From Pseudomonadota bacterium (GTDB lineage Bacteria > Pseudomonadota > Gammaproteobacteria > Pseudomonadales > Pseudohongiellaceae), in assembly GCA_027623555.1 (NCBI GenBank), contig JAQBSZ010000018.1, forward strand, positions 1-64,000: a DNA stretch of 64,000 nt, read 5' to 3'. A program made the position numbers and the translations under genes. The notes under the pieces were generated by a model. That model worked only from the letters and a program-made list of their open reading frames with translations, had not been told where the DNA came from and did no database searches. Of the stretch, positions 1 to 8,911 are shown in pieces. Within the stretch, counting starts at the first letter, position 1; every line of letters starts with the position of its first letter.

Positions 1-124
1 CTCTATGTAAACCCCCGACCGGCGGGGCCTGTCGCGCTCCGCCGATGCGTTGACGCGCTTGCCTAGGACGACTGCCATTGCCTGCGCACGCCGCCGCCTA
101 GCGGCAAAGCGCGACAAACTCCCG

Positions 125-158
125 CAGAGCGGCCATAGTCTTGTTCAGAGGCTCCCTA
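125..158. repeat. Terminal end of a dispersed foldback repeat
   Basis: This stretch matches the right terminal arm of the repeat at 8437-8611: both read cagag(c/t)ggc(c/t)ata, then (g/t)(t/a)cttgttc, then a gag-ctcc-tag end. Upstream, at about 18-34, a block gg-cggggcctgtcgc is also shared with the 8.5-kb copy. The rest of the copy is divergent and its left arm would lie before position 1, so this is a partial copy at the window edge. The terminal tag supplies the stop codon of the symporter gene read from the other strand. Confidence 0.65.
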
Positions 159-1826
159 GGTTTTATGCTTCCCGTGTTCAGTTTTTTCCCAATACTCATT
201 CACAGTCTGTTTCATTTCCCGGTGCATGAATAAGAGGCCAACCAGATTGGGCACTGTCATCAAAACGATGGTAATGAGCGAGAGATTCCAGATGATGGTT
301 GTATCAGCCAGCGCCGCATAGAAAAATCCTAGCACGTAGAAGACTCTATAGGGTAAAACCGATTTGGGGCCGAATAGATAGGTCATTGCCCTATCACCAT
401 AGTAAGACCAGGCAATTGCAGTCGAGAACGCGAATAACATCAGTCCTACTGACACAATGTACTTGCCTGATTCGCCAAAGAATCCTCTTGTATATGCCTC
501 TGTCGTCAGCGGTACCGAGTGCAAGAGTGATTCTCCAGTCACCACGATAGTGATGTCTTCCAACTGCCCATCTACTACAGAAACGTTGCCACTAAGCGCA
601 CCACTGTCTCGACTGAAGCGCACGTTTTCAGCGAATGACCTGGCATGAATCAGGGTAAAGTCGTCAACGTTTTGTACCGCTCCACCTACCAGCTCTAAAG
701 TACCCGAGTAGCTGCTTGCTGACGACTCATCACTATTGAGATAGGCAAACAATTCCTCAATATCGGCTGTATTGGATTCATTGTAGACGCCTGCTACAAA
801 TCGCATATCGGCGCGCTGAAATTCATTGTCAAACTTCTCCATCCACACGCCAGAAGACAGGATCACCAGACCCGTAATGGTGCAGATTACAATCGTATCG
901 ATGAAGGGTTCCAATATTGACACCATGCCCTCATCGGCAGGTTCATCCGTGCGAGCCGAGGCATGTGCTATGGGAGCAGATCCTTGCCCTGCTTCGTTTG
1001 AATAAAGGCCCCGGTTCACGCCACGATCGAACGCGTAGGCAAAGGTGGCGCCGAGAAACCCTCCGGTCGCCGCAGATCCAGTAAATGCATCGCTGAATAT
1101 TGCTACCAAAGACGGCAGCACATTTGCGATATTTGGAATGATCACAGCAAATGCGCCAATTAAATAGATAAACGCCATTGTAGGAACGATTGCCGCAGCG
1201 ACTTTTGCAATTCGTGTAATACCGCCAATGATCACCAGTGCGAGCAATACTGATAACACACTGGCAGTGATAAGCGGATCCAGTGAAAAGGTACTCTCGA
1301 GGCCGGCGGCTATGCTATTAATCTGCGGTAAATTTCCGGTGCCAAATGAACTTAGCACTGTTGCAATTGCGAAAATGATTGCCAGCCATTTCGCATTCAG
1401 CCCTTTCTCCATAAAGTACATGGGGCCACCTGCCATGGTACCGTCGGGTGTTAGATTTCGATACTTGTGGGAAAGTGTGACTTCGACGAACTTGCTGGTC
1501 ATACCGAAAAAGGCTGTCATCCACATCCAGAACAGTGCTGCAGGCCCTCCGAGGTGCAGTGCCAACGCTACTCCACCGATATTCCCCGTTCCCACGGTGC
1601 CAGAAAGCGCAGTGGCGAGTGCCTGAAAATGAGTGGTATCGCCCTTTGCGCCGTCTTTATCAAATTTGCCGCTAGTTACGCCTATTGCATGCTTGAAATA
1701 GCGGATTTGGGGGAATCCCAGATAGAGCGTGAAGAAGATGCCAACTGACAGCAGAAATGTCGGGAACCAGGTGGCACTGCCAAGATAACCATCGATGAAG
1801 ATTAGAAAATCATTTACTGAGTCCAA
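156..1826 (-). CDS. Na+/alanine-type amino acid symporter (AGCS family)
   Basis: This 556-residue integral membrane protein of the alanine/glycine:cation symporter family takes up a small neutral amino acid with Na+. Family signatures visible are [12 protein letters not shown] near residues 76-87, [11 protein letters not shown] near 133-143 and the [17 protein letters not shown] block near 273-289. The TTG start is preceded by AGGTGA at good spacing. Unusual is a hydrophilic segment of about 110 residues (roughly 329-440), between the EPFIDT helix and the GKYIVSVGL helix, where most family members have a short loop; this makes the protein longer than the usual 450-500. The last residues and stop codon run into the repeat end at 125-158, so the original C-terminus may have been altered. 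Substrate is inferred from the family only. Confidence 0.9.
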   Translation of the reverse strand: MDSVNDFLIFIDGYLGSATWFPTFLLSVGIFFTLYLGFPQIRYFKHAIGVTSGKFDKDGAKGDTTHFQALATALSGTVGTGNIGGVALALHLGGPAALFWMWMTAFFGMTSKFVEVTLSHKYRNLTPDGTMAGGPMYFMEKGLNAKWLAIIFAIATVLSSFGTGNLPQINSIAAGLESTFSLDPLITASVLSVLLALVIIGGITRIAKVAAAIVPTMAFIYLIGAFAVIIPNIANVLPSLVAIFSDAFTGSAATGGFLGATFAYAFDRGVNRGLYSNEAGQGSAPIAHASARTDEPADEGMVSILEPFIDTIVICTITGLVILSSGVWMEKFDNEFQRADMRFVAGVYNESNTADIEELFAYLNSDESSASSYSGTLELVGGAVQNVDDFTLIHARSFAENVRFSRDSGALSGNVSVVDGQLEDITIVVTGESLLHSVPLTTEAYTRGFFGESGKYIVSVGLMLFAFSTAIAWSYYGDRAMTYLFGPKSVLPYRVFYVLGFFYAALADTTIIWNLSLITIVLMTVPNLVGLLFMHREMKQTVNEYWEKTEHGKHKT

Positions 1827-1890
1827 ATCACTTCACCTGCTTTATTTTGTCAAGCAACAAATTTGCTGGTCTGATAATCAGAGAAAACCG

Positions 1891-2712
1891 TTAGTCGTTG
1901 CTGATTGTAATAGTGGGTGTGGTTGCTCCAACGGATTCCAACTCTCCAATTCGCCGTTCCACGTTCTCAGCCAATTGTAAGTATGCCAACGCCGCCGCAT
2001 GGGTTGGATTCGATGCTACCACAGGATTGCCCCGATCTGTCTGTTCACGAATGATCAAATCCAGCGGCAAGCGTCCGATTACTTCGGATCCATAGTCTTG
2101 AGAGAGACTATCACCACCGCCAGTTCCGAAAATAGCCTCTGTATGACCGCAATTTGCACACACATGAGTACTCATGTTTTCAACCACACCAAGCAATGGC
2201 ACGTCTACCTTTCTGAACATCTCAATGCCCTTGCGAGCATCCAGCAGGGCTACATCTTGAGGTGTGGTGACGACTACTGCGCCGCTAACCTTGACTGACT
2301 GGGCAAGGCTCAACTGAATATCACCGGTACCTGGCGGCATATCTACGATCAGGTAGTCCAACTCCGACCAGGCAGTATCACCCAGAATCTGATTGAAGGC
2401 CGAGATGATCATCGGAGCCCTCCACACCATGGGCACATTCTCATCCACCAGGAATCCCATTGAATTGCATTCGATTCCGTGGGCCATAATGGGGACTAGA
2501 AATTTTTGATCTCTAATCTCGGGCCTGGTGCCAGCCTTTACTCCCATCATCAAAGGCAGAGAAGGACCATAGATATCTGCATCCAGAAGCCCAACCTTGT
2601 TGCCCCGAGCGAAAAGAGCCAGCGCCAGGTTTACAGCTGTAGTCGACTTCCCAACGCCCCCTTTTCCAGACGCTACGCAGATGATGTGTTTTACTTGTTC
2701 CAGTTTATTCAA
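1891..2712 (-). CDS. Mrp/ApbC-family iron-sulfur cluster carrier ATPase
   Basis: This 273-residue cytosolic P-loop ATPase of the Mrp/NBP35 branch binds and delivers 4Fe-4S clusters to apoproteins. The deviant Walker A GKGGVGKSTT sits at residues 16-25, followed by LLDADIYGPS; the YLIVDMPPGTGD block and the cluster-binding CxxC (CANCGH, about residue 185) are present. It lacks the N-terminal DUF59/MIP18 domain of longer Mrp proteins, so it is the short type. It lies downstream of an unrelated gene on the opposite strand and about 65 bp before the symporter gene on the same strand. Family is clear; client proteins are unknown. Confidence 0.9.
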   Translation of the reverse strand: MNKLEQVKHIICVASGKGGVGKSTTAVNLALALFARGNKVGLLDADIYGPSLPLMMGVKAGTRPEIRDQKFLVPIMAHGIECNSMGFLVDENVPMVWRAPMIISAFNQILGDTAWSELDYLIVDMPPGTGDIQLSLAQSVKVSGAVVVTTPQDVALLDARKGIEMFRKVDVPLLGVVENMSTHVCANCGHTEAIFGTGGGDSLSQDYGSEVIGRLPLDLIIREQTDRGNPVVASNPTHAAALAYLQLAENVERRIGELESVGATTPTITISND

Positions 2713-2897
2713 GTTGGATTCAGCCCCATCGATATTGTTAACACAAACCCAGGCTCCACTTCGCCTGAGTTACCAGAATTATCTTTTATTCAAAATGAAA
2801 AGAAAATAGGCATGACACAGAGTCTGTTCGCTCGCTAAAATAAAACCCTCAAAAGGGATTTCAACATGATCTTAAGTTACTCATTCCGAAGATTAAC

Positions 2898-3419
2898 ATG
2901 AACAAAATCGGCTGGTTTCTTTGGGTTCTCTCGAGCACACTCGGTGCGGCAGATTTGCAAGAAGAAACAGAGATCAAATTTGCCATTTATTCTTCGGCCT
3001 GGGGCGAGAATACAGATGACGGCCTGCGTCTGGTCGCCTTCAATCAGACTGAGAATGATATCCGTTTAGACTCCATCATTTTTTTGAAGAGTGCTGAAGA
3101 GGCTGATTCGGTTCCAATTGTACTAAATCTCTCAGTCCCGTCCTTGGGATATGCAGACATTGATCTACCCTATATCGATCTGTTACAGGGAGATGAGTGT
3201 ATTGACCGAACATTGGCTGAGAACTGGAAATTGGTCGAAGTGTCGAACTATACGCTCAATCCGTCCGTGAGAAACCTGATTATTGAGAATACTGATTCTT
3301 TTCGCATCTATCAATGCGTAGAAAACGTTGAAACGCGCTGGACAGAACTTACCAGTAATAATCAGACACGTTATGAAGAGTGGGTACTTTACCATTTTGA
3401 AACCCGGCGAGGTAACTAA
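2898..3419 (+). CDS. Putative secreted protein of unknown function
   Basis: This 173-residue protein is not recognised as any family. It starts with MNKIGWFLWVLSSTLGAAD, a short signal peptide probably cleaved after about residue 18. The rest is acidic, predicted beta-rich, with two cysteines (in DECID and YQCVE) that could form a disulfide in the periplasm. It is a single gene, divergent from mrp and convergent with the pyrophosphatase gene, and ends at a bidirectional hairpin. The function is not predictable. Confidence 0.6.
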   Translation: MNKIGWFLWVLSSTLGAADLQEETEIKFAIYSSAWGENTDDGLRLVAFNQTENDIRLDSIIFLKSAEEADSVPIVLNLSVPSLGYADIDLPYIDLLQGDECIDRTLAENWKLVEVSNYTLNPSVRNLIIENTDSFRIYQCVENVETRWTELTSNNQTRYEEWVLYHFETRRGN

Positions 3420-3431
3420 CAAAAACCATGC

Positions 3432-3466
3432 ACAAAAAAAAAGGGTCATTCGACCCCTTTTTTGCA
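3432..3466. terminator. Bidirectional Rho-independent terminator
   Basis: A GGGTC/GACCC stem with a 4-nt loop (attc) is flanked by a run of A on the left and of T on the right. It sits between two convergent genes and can serve both the secreted protein gene (+) and the pyrophosphatase gene (-). Confidence 0.85.
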
Positions 3467-3477
3467 TAGTTTGAAAC

Positions 3478-5604
3478 TTACAGCAAGATTCCACCGTGCT
3501 GCACGAAAAAAGGCGCAAATACCAGGCTGAGAATCGCTGAAAGCTTGATCAGGATGTTCAATGAAGGACCGGAAGTATCTTTTAGAGGATCACCAACAGT
3601 GTCTCCTACTACGGCTGCTTTGTGTACATCCGACCCTTTGCCACCATGATTACCCGCCTCGATATACTTCTTGGCATTATCCCAGGCACCACCACTATTC
3701 GATGAGGCGATTGCAAGTACACCACCAGTTACGAGAGAACCTACCAGAATACCAGCTACCGCTTCGACCCCGAACAAGTAGCCACTGAGCAGAGGCGTCC
3801 CCATGATAAGGATGCCAGGAGCAATCATCTCTCTGAGTGCTGCCTTGGTAGAAATTGCCACACATTGGGCATAATCAGGCTCTCCGGTTCCTTCCATGAT
3901 GCCGGGTATTTCTTTGAACTGGCGTCGAACCTCTTCGATCATTTTGAATGCAGCATCTCCCACAGATCTCATGGTCATCGCTGTAAACAGGAAAGGGAGT
4001 ACTGCACCGATAAACACACTGGTGTATACCAGAGGGTCCAGCAAGCTCATGGCAATGGGCTCACCAGTAAGTTTGGAAGCAGCTGTAATGAATGCAGCAA
4101 ACAGTGCCAGCGAAGTAAGTATGGCCGCGCCTATTGCGAATCCCTTTCCAATGGCAGCTGTAGTATTACCTGCAGAATCCAGAATATCTGTACGACGACG
4201 CACTTCCTTGTCGAGACCAACCATCTCTGCTATACCACCAGCATTATCGGCAACAGGGCCATAAGCGTCGATCATCAATGCGATCACCAGGGTTCCCAAC
4301 ATTCCCAGAGATGCGATTGCCACACCGTACATTCCGGCCAGATCCCACGAAATGAAGATACTACCGGCAATACAAAGATAAGGTAGAACCGTACTCTTAT
4401 AACCAAGAGACAGACCGAAGATGATATTCGTGGCAACTCCGGTTTCGCAGGATGCAGCTACTTCTTGTACAGGTTTGTATTTCTCTGAGGTGTAATAACC
4501 AGTTAACAGACCCACCGCCAAACCAGCAATCAATCCGGATAAGAAGCAGAAATAGACTCCATTATTTGTATATTGCTCATCGTTCAATTCAAAGAACTCT
4601 GGTACCAAGGCAGTAGTAAAGAAAAACATCACCACGGCCATCAAGGCACTGGAGATTATCAAGAGTTTCATCAACGCCGGCGCTACATCTTCTTCGGTAT
4701 TCACATTAACTAACAGTTTGGTGATAAGACTGATAGGAATTCCCACGGCACTGATCAGTATCGGATAAAGCAGTGCATTCGGGTCAGCAGCAAACACTAC
4801 GGCGCTAATCACCATGGCAGCACAAGTGCTTTCTGCACAGGAGCCAAACAAGTCTGCTCCCATTCCAGCAACATCGCCCACATTGTCTCCAACGTTGTCA
4901 GCGATTACGGCTGGGTTCCTCGGATCGTCTTCTGGGATGCCCTTCTCAACTTTGCCCACCAAGTCTGCACCCACATCGGCAGCCTTGGTGAAGATACCCC
5001 CACCGACACGAGCAAACAGAGCAATGGTGGAACCGCCCAACCCAAAACCGGCTATGACTTCCATTAGAATATGATTATTTTCCTCGCCAAGGTCGGCTAA
5101 TAAGAACCGCATGACGACATAGATAATGACCAGACCCAGTGTTGCCAGACCCACCAATGCAAATCCCATAACAGCGCCGGAATTGATGGCCACGTCGAAT
5201 GCATCCGATATGTCTTTCTTGGCGGAGACGGTAGTTCTGGCATTGCCCTGGGTAGCCACTTTCATACCGATATAGCCGGAGGCAATCGAAATAGCACCGC
5301 CAAACAGAAACGCCAACGCAGTATAGATTCCTTCGCGGATGTCCGGGGTATGAGAATCGTCGATCAAGACCGCAATGATGGCAGCAAACGTTATCATGAA
5401 GATTATCAGGAATTTATATTCCTGCTTCAGGAATGCCATCGCTCCTTCCGCGATCGCCCCATGAATAAACCTTAACCGAGTAGCATCTTTCTCCTCGAGT
5501 CCCATGTCCAAGGGAATGGCCATGACTTTCTTCATATAGAAGAACGCAATTCCCAAGCCCAACAGCGACAAAACTGTAGTAACTGTAATTGTTATCCCCG
5601 ACAT
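3478..5604 (-). CDS. Membrane-bound ion-pumping pyrophosphatase, K+-dependent type
   Basis: This 708-residue polytopic inner-membrane enzyme hydrolyses PPi and pumps H+ (or Na+). The substrate-site motifs [11 protein letters not shown] and DNVGDNVGD are intact in the middle of the protein, and the C-terminal DxxxD/K-rich motif ([15 protein letters not shown]) is present. The segment [14 protein letters not shown] has alanine where K+-independent enzymes carry lysine, so by the established rule this is the K+-dependent class. Whether the ion is H+ or Na+ cannot be decided by eye. It is a single gene with its own terminator. It would recycle biosynthetic PPi, for example from the AMP-forming acetyl-CoA synthetase and PanC encoded in this window. 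Confidence 0.95.
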   Translation of the reverse strand: MSGITITVTTVLSLLGLGIAFFYMKKVMAIPLDMGLEEKDATRLRFIHGAIAEGAMAFLKQEYKFLIIFMITFAAIIAVLIDDSHTPDIREGIYTALAFLFGGAISIASGYIGMKVATQGNARTTVSAKKDISDAFDVAINSGAVMGFALVGLATLGLVIIYVVMRFLLADLGEENNHILMEVIAGFGLGGSTIALFARVGGGIFTKAADVGADLVGKVEKGIPEDDPRNPAVIADNVGDNVGDVAGMGADLFGSCAESTCAAMVISAVVFAADPNALLYPILISAVGIPISLITKLLVNVNTEEDVAPALMKLLIISSALMAVVMFFFTTALVPEFFELNDEQYTNNGVYFCFLSGLIAGLAVGLLTGYYTSEKYKPVQEVAASCETGVATNIIFGLSLGYKSTVLPYLCIAGSIFISWDLAGMYGVAIASLGMLGTLVIALMIDAYGPVADNAGGIAEMVGLDKEVRRRTDILDSAGNTTAAIGKGFAIGAAILTSLALFAAFITAASKLTGEPIAMSLLDPLVYTSVFIGAVLPFLFTAMTMRSVGDAAFKMIEEVRRQFKEIPGIMEGTGEPDYAQCVAISTKAALREMIAPGILIMGTPLLSGYLFGVEAVAGILVGSLVTGGVLAIASSNSGGAWDNAKKYIEAGNHGGKGSDVHKAAVVGDTVGDPLKDTSGPSLNILIKLSAILSLVFAPFFVQHGGILL

Positions 5605-5771
5605 CTAACTATGTCTCCCCAAGTGGTTAGTTAATTTCAAAGGCGCGCACTTTACCATAACAAGCGGTACAAACAAAGCTCACCAGGGCGGCTGAGAGCC
5701 TCGTATTCCTGAGGGGTTTGGGACATTAGCAATGATTAATTAGAGCAATATTGCAAATTGTAGAATGGAGG

Positions 5772-5942
5772 CTATTTCTTCTTCAATTTACTGCGTTGTT
5801 TGCGGGTGGAATTATCAGATTCAGGACCAGATTCGCCTCTGGCCTGGCGAAAAGCTTTGCGCAATGTATCCACCCTGGCTTCTCGTTGTTTCTCCCGGTG
5901 GTCCTGCCTTTTACTCTCGAAATCAATAATTTTGCTGGGCAT
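5772..5942 (-). CDS. Small basic protein, 56 aa, unknown
   Basis: A short open frame starts MPSKIIDFESKRQ and ends in a lysine-rich tail (SKLKKK). It is highly charged, without a membrane segment, and resembles small basic DUF4169-like proteins in composition only. It fills the otherwise empty gap between the lipoprotein and pyrophosphatase genes on the same strand. The Shine-Dalgarno is weak (TAGG upstream of the ATG). Support is a full-length frame with gene-like composition; no function can be given. Confidence 0.5.
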   Translation of the reverse strand: MPSKIIDFESKRQDHREKQREARVDTLRKAFRQARGESGPESDNSTRKQRSKLKKK

Positions 5943-5984
5943 GGGAATTTGGCGATTTAACCTATGAAGTTTGAAGTATATTAG

Positions 5985-6635
5985 TTATTGGGACTGAATC
6001 TGTCTTACCAGGTTGTTCTTTCTTGTTTCCAGTTCTGCAATAATGTCTTTCGCAAGCGGTTCGACAGTATTTCCGCCAACATCAGTATTTTCATACTTCG
6101 CTTGCTCAGCAGTTAATACTTCCAGTAATTCTTCGGCCACCATAATTGCTTCCTGAAGCACCGCAGTGGCTATCTCATCATTGCTGACCCGAGATTGTAT
6201 CGAGGCTATTTGCTGCTCCAATTGGGAAATTCTTTCCAGTTTTTGTTGCCGCTCAGCCTCAGCTGCAGCAATGGCCGCAATACGAGCTTGCTCTCTACGT
6301 TCTGCCTCTTCGCGCTGCCGCCCCTCTTCGTCTGCCCGCGCTTGTGCTTCGGCAACCTGTCGATCTCTCTCTGCCTGCAATCGTGCCCGTTCTACCGCCT
6401 GGGCTTCCCGCTGACGCTGCAATTCCGCTGCTCGAGTGCGCTGCTCTTCCTGAGCTATTCGCGCTGCCTGTTGTTCCGCTGCCACTCTTTCAGCTTCGAC
6501 GGCAGCCAATTCAGCCTCTCTGGCAGCCTGAGATGTACAGGCTCCAAGCATGAATAGGAGCAATAAACCTGCCGTAATTCGAGCTATTACAGTCAGGTTA
6601 AAGGGTGTCTTTTCATTCTCTTTGCGGAAACTCAT
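5985..6635 (-). CDS. Coiled-coil lipoprotein, unknown
   Basis: This 216-residue protein is counted from the ATG at 6635, chosen because AAGGAG lies 6 nt upstream; a longer frame reaches 6674. The N-terminus has a hydrophobic stretch ending in the lipobox LGAC (cysteine near residue 33), so it is probably an envelope lipoprotein. The body is almost entirely Glu/Arg/Ala/Gln heptads (about residues 35-150), a long coiled coil, followed by a short C-terminal helical region. The low-complexity sequence makes homology searches unreliable. It diverges from the unknown membrane-anchored gene at 6879, with a palindrome between them. Confidence 0.7.
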   Translation of the reverse strand: MSFRKENEKTPFNLTVIARITAGLLLLFMLGACTSQAAREAELAAVEAERVAAEQQAARIAQEEQRTRAAELQRQREAQAVERARLQAERDRQVAEAQARADEEGRQREEAERREQARIAAIAAAEAERQQKLERISQLEQQIASIQSRVSNDEIATAVLQEAIMVAEELLEVLTAEQAKYENTDVGGNTVEPLAKDIIAELETRKNNLVRQIQSQ

Positions 6636-6756
6636 GACCATCTCCTTGATGGGATATTTCGCACTTGCCTGCACTTTTTATGGACTGGATATTAGCGCCA
6701 AGTTCTTGATTAATAAATTTTTTTCCATAAGATTTTCGGAAAATTGTCGATTTAGT

Positions 6757-6780
6757 CATACTTTATAGCGATAAAGTATG
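6757..6780. promoter_or_regulatory. Perfect 10-bp inverted repeat in a divergent promoter region
   Basis: CATACTTTAT, 4-nt spacer AGCG, ATAAAGTATG: a perfect palindrome about midway between the divergent genes at 6635(-) and 6879(+). It has no T-run, so it is more likely an operator for a dimeric regulator than a terminator; the regulator is unknown. Confidence 0.45.
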
Positions 6781-6878
6781 AATTTGTCAGTAAAATCCAT
6801 GTTTCTCTCTCGCTATTTGCCTGTTATCGGCAACATCAAAGCAGAGTTAATTTATCCTCGGAAACACCTTAGAGAATC

Positions 6879-8219
6879 GTGAGTCCCACGGCCGTGCCCT
6901 TCTTTTCTAAAGTCTTGAGATTATTGTTGCGACCGTTCCTGGTATTGCTCTTGAGCACTCCGATTATCGTGCTTTTACTTGCAGTTCAAACAGGACCCTC
7001 TGTTGAGACTCTGCAATCATTGACCGCACCGGAAATTTCGCAGATTGAGCAACTATTACTGGAGAGTGCTCCACAGGCTCCGTCCAGTCCCAGCCAGCAG
7101 CAATTGCGACTCAATGCAGATGAGCTTAATCTCTTGCTTCGCTATAGTGTCGATGTCATGAAACTGTCACCGGCTTGGGCTGCCAATCTGGAGTTAGAAG
7201 ATAATGCTGTAAGCACCCAAATGAGCATTCGCCTGGTCGATAGCTGGATTGAGCTATTTTTGAATATCCAGGCTGAATTTGTGGTGCAATCAGATGAGTT
7301 AAAACTGGATAATCTTGCAGTGGGCAAACTGCAGGTGCCAGATGCGTTGTTGCAACTGGTTATTGCAAATTTAAGGGAAAATCTTGGAAAAGAAAATGCA
7401 GCATTTCAAGATTTCAGAGAACTACTGGCAAATGTTGAGAGAGTAACAATTGATGCAAATGAGATGAATGTCGCATTGCAATGGGATCCAGTATTAATAT
7501 CAAGAATTAGTGATCAAACGCAACGACTCTTTATCTCTGACGGAGACCAGCAAAGGATAGTCCGGCATTATCAGTTAATAACTGAAGTAGCAGCGACGAT
7601 TCCCACAGATATTCGTGCGGTCTCTCTGAATACGTTTCTGATTCCACTTTTTGCAGACGCTTATGAGAGGTCGCAAAATGGCAGTGACCCAATTGCAGAG
7701 AATCGAACTCTGCTGCAGACGCTGGCGATCTACGTAAATAATCAAAATATTGCGCAATTAGTGGGAGAGACCTTAGCCGCAGATATTCCTCCTGCAAGGT
7801 TCGTCGAAGTTCGATTGCAACGCAGGCAAGACCTGGCCCAACATTTAATTTCAATTGCGGCAATAACTGCATCAGCAGGTGCAGACTTCGCGCAGCTGTT
7901 ATCCACCACCAAGGAGGCTTATGACGCCCGTTATCGAAGTGGCTTCAGCTTTTCAGACCTAACTGCTAATAGTGCGGGCGTTGCGCTAGCAAGCTTTTCA
8001 ACGCGAGACTATGATACCGCTATCGAAATGCAGAAAAGGTTTATTTCTCTGCAGACAGAATCTGACTATATGCCCGAAGTTGGCAGTAATCGTGATGGTA
8101 TTTCTGAAGTGGAATTTACAGCACTATACAATGACCGAAATAGTCAGGAATATTTGCAGCGCCTCGCTCAGATTCAATTACTGATCGATGCTCGCCCCCT
8201 GTTTCAAGGATTAGAGTAG
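6879..8219 (+). CDS. Membrane-anchored protein of unknown function
   Basis: This 446-residue protein has a GTG start. The N-terminus has basic residues then one strong hydrophobic segment (about 15-37, LLLRPFLVLLLSTPIIVLLL), giving one membrane anchor or an uncleaved signal with a large periplasmic domain. The rest is soluble, mixed alpha/beta, with no motif I recognise and almost no cysteine. A short dksA-like pseudogene follows after about 20 bp. No function can be assigned. Confidence 0.65.
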   Translation: MSPTAVPFFSKVLRLLLRPFLVLLLSTPIIVLLLAVQTGPSVETLQSLTAPEISQIEQLLLESAPQAPSSPSQQQLRLNADELNLLLRYSVDVMKLSPAWAANLELEDNAVSTQMSIRLVDSWIELFLNIQAEFVVQSDELKLDNLAVGKLQVPDALLQLVIANLRENLGKENAAFQDFRELLANVERVTIDANEMNVALQWDPVLISRISDQTQRLFISDGDQQRIVRHYQLITEVAATIPTDIRAVSLNTFLIPLFADAYERSQNGSDPIAENRTLLQTLAIYVNNQNIAQLVGETLAADIPPARFVEVRLQRRQDLAQHLISIAAITASAGADFAQLLSTTKEAYDARYRSGFSFSDLTANSAGVALASFSTRDYDTAIEMQKRFISLQTESDYMPEVGSNRDGISEVEFTALYNDRNSQEYLQRLAQIQLLIDARPLFQGLE

Positions 8220-8238
8220 ATCTTTGCAGAGAGCATCC

Positions 8239-8776
8239 ATGACAGACCTCAAATCGTCGCAGCATGAGCAACTTAAGACTCTGTTATCGCAACTGCGGCA
8301 TGAGCTTACAGAACAACTTGAAATTAGCAGACATTCCGCTGATGTGGTTACGCTTGATCAGACAGCAGTGGGTAGAGTTTCCAGGATGGATGCAATGCAA
8401 CAACAGAGCATGGCCCAAACTACCAGAGCAAAAGCAAGGGAGTCTCTGAACAAGTATATAGCCGCTCTGGCTTACAGCCAATTTCGCTCTCAAGGCGCAC
8501 GCAGGACGGTCGACCTTTCAAGCCAGTGGAACGCTGAGAGCGGGATTGGCTGTAAGCCCCTTCAGGCGGGGCCTGTCGCAGAGTGGCTATATACTTGTTC
8601 GGAGACTCCTTAGCTTGAAACTCAAAAAAGTAGAAGCTGCATTGCAGGGCATCTCCAATAACAAATACGGTAGCTGCAAGCAGTGCGATGAGACTATTGC
8701 ATACGAGAGACTTCTAGCACAGCCGGAGACCAAGTTATGTTTTAGCTGTCAGGAAAAGACAGACCATCAGCAATGA
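8239..8776 (+). pseudogene. Short DksA/TraR-like gene interrupted by a repeat
   Basis: The N-terminal part (MTDLKSSQHEQLKTLL..., through MDAMQQQSMAQTTRAKA, ending at 8436) and the C-terminal part (LKLKKVEAAL...KYGSCKQC...LCFSCQ, from 8612) are the two halves of a small DksA/TraR-type protein with a CxxC...CxxC zinc finger. They lie in different frames because a 175-bp foldback element (8437-8611) is inserted. Removing exactly that block joins the halves in frame. An intact full-length dksA lies at 12813, so this was a second paralogue and is probably now inactive. Confidence 0.85.
8437..8611. repeat. Foldback (MITE-like) repeat inserted in a dksA paralogue
   Basis: The ends form an imperfect inverted repeat of about 34 bp: gga-gtct-c-gaacaagtatatagcc on the left and its reverse complement on the right. 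Inside lies a second inverted pair, ggcttacagccaat...attggctgtaagcc, continuing into cgctctca/tgagagcg. The right arm carries an extra GC-rich block (ggcggggcctgtcgc) also seen at positions 18-34. There is no coding capacity and no obvious target duplication. It breaks the host gene (175 is not a multiple of 3). A non-autonomous element mobilised in trans is inferred. Confidence 0.8.
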
Positions 8777-8911
8777 TTAGTACTGCTAACTACCCGTGAT
8801 AACCCTGTGAATTCTACAGTCTGGTAAAAATGGCTAATCTTTCAATCTTAACTACACTGGTGTATAAATCTGCCTGCATTAATCCAGGCTGACCAATAAG
8901 AGAATTCTTCA

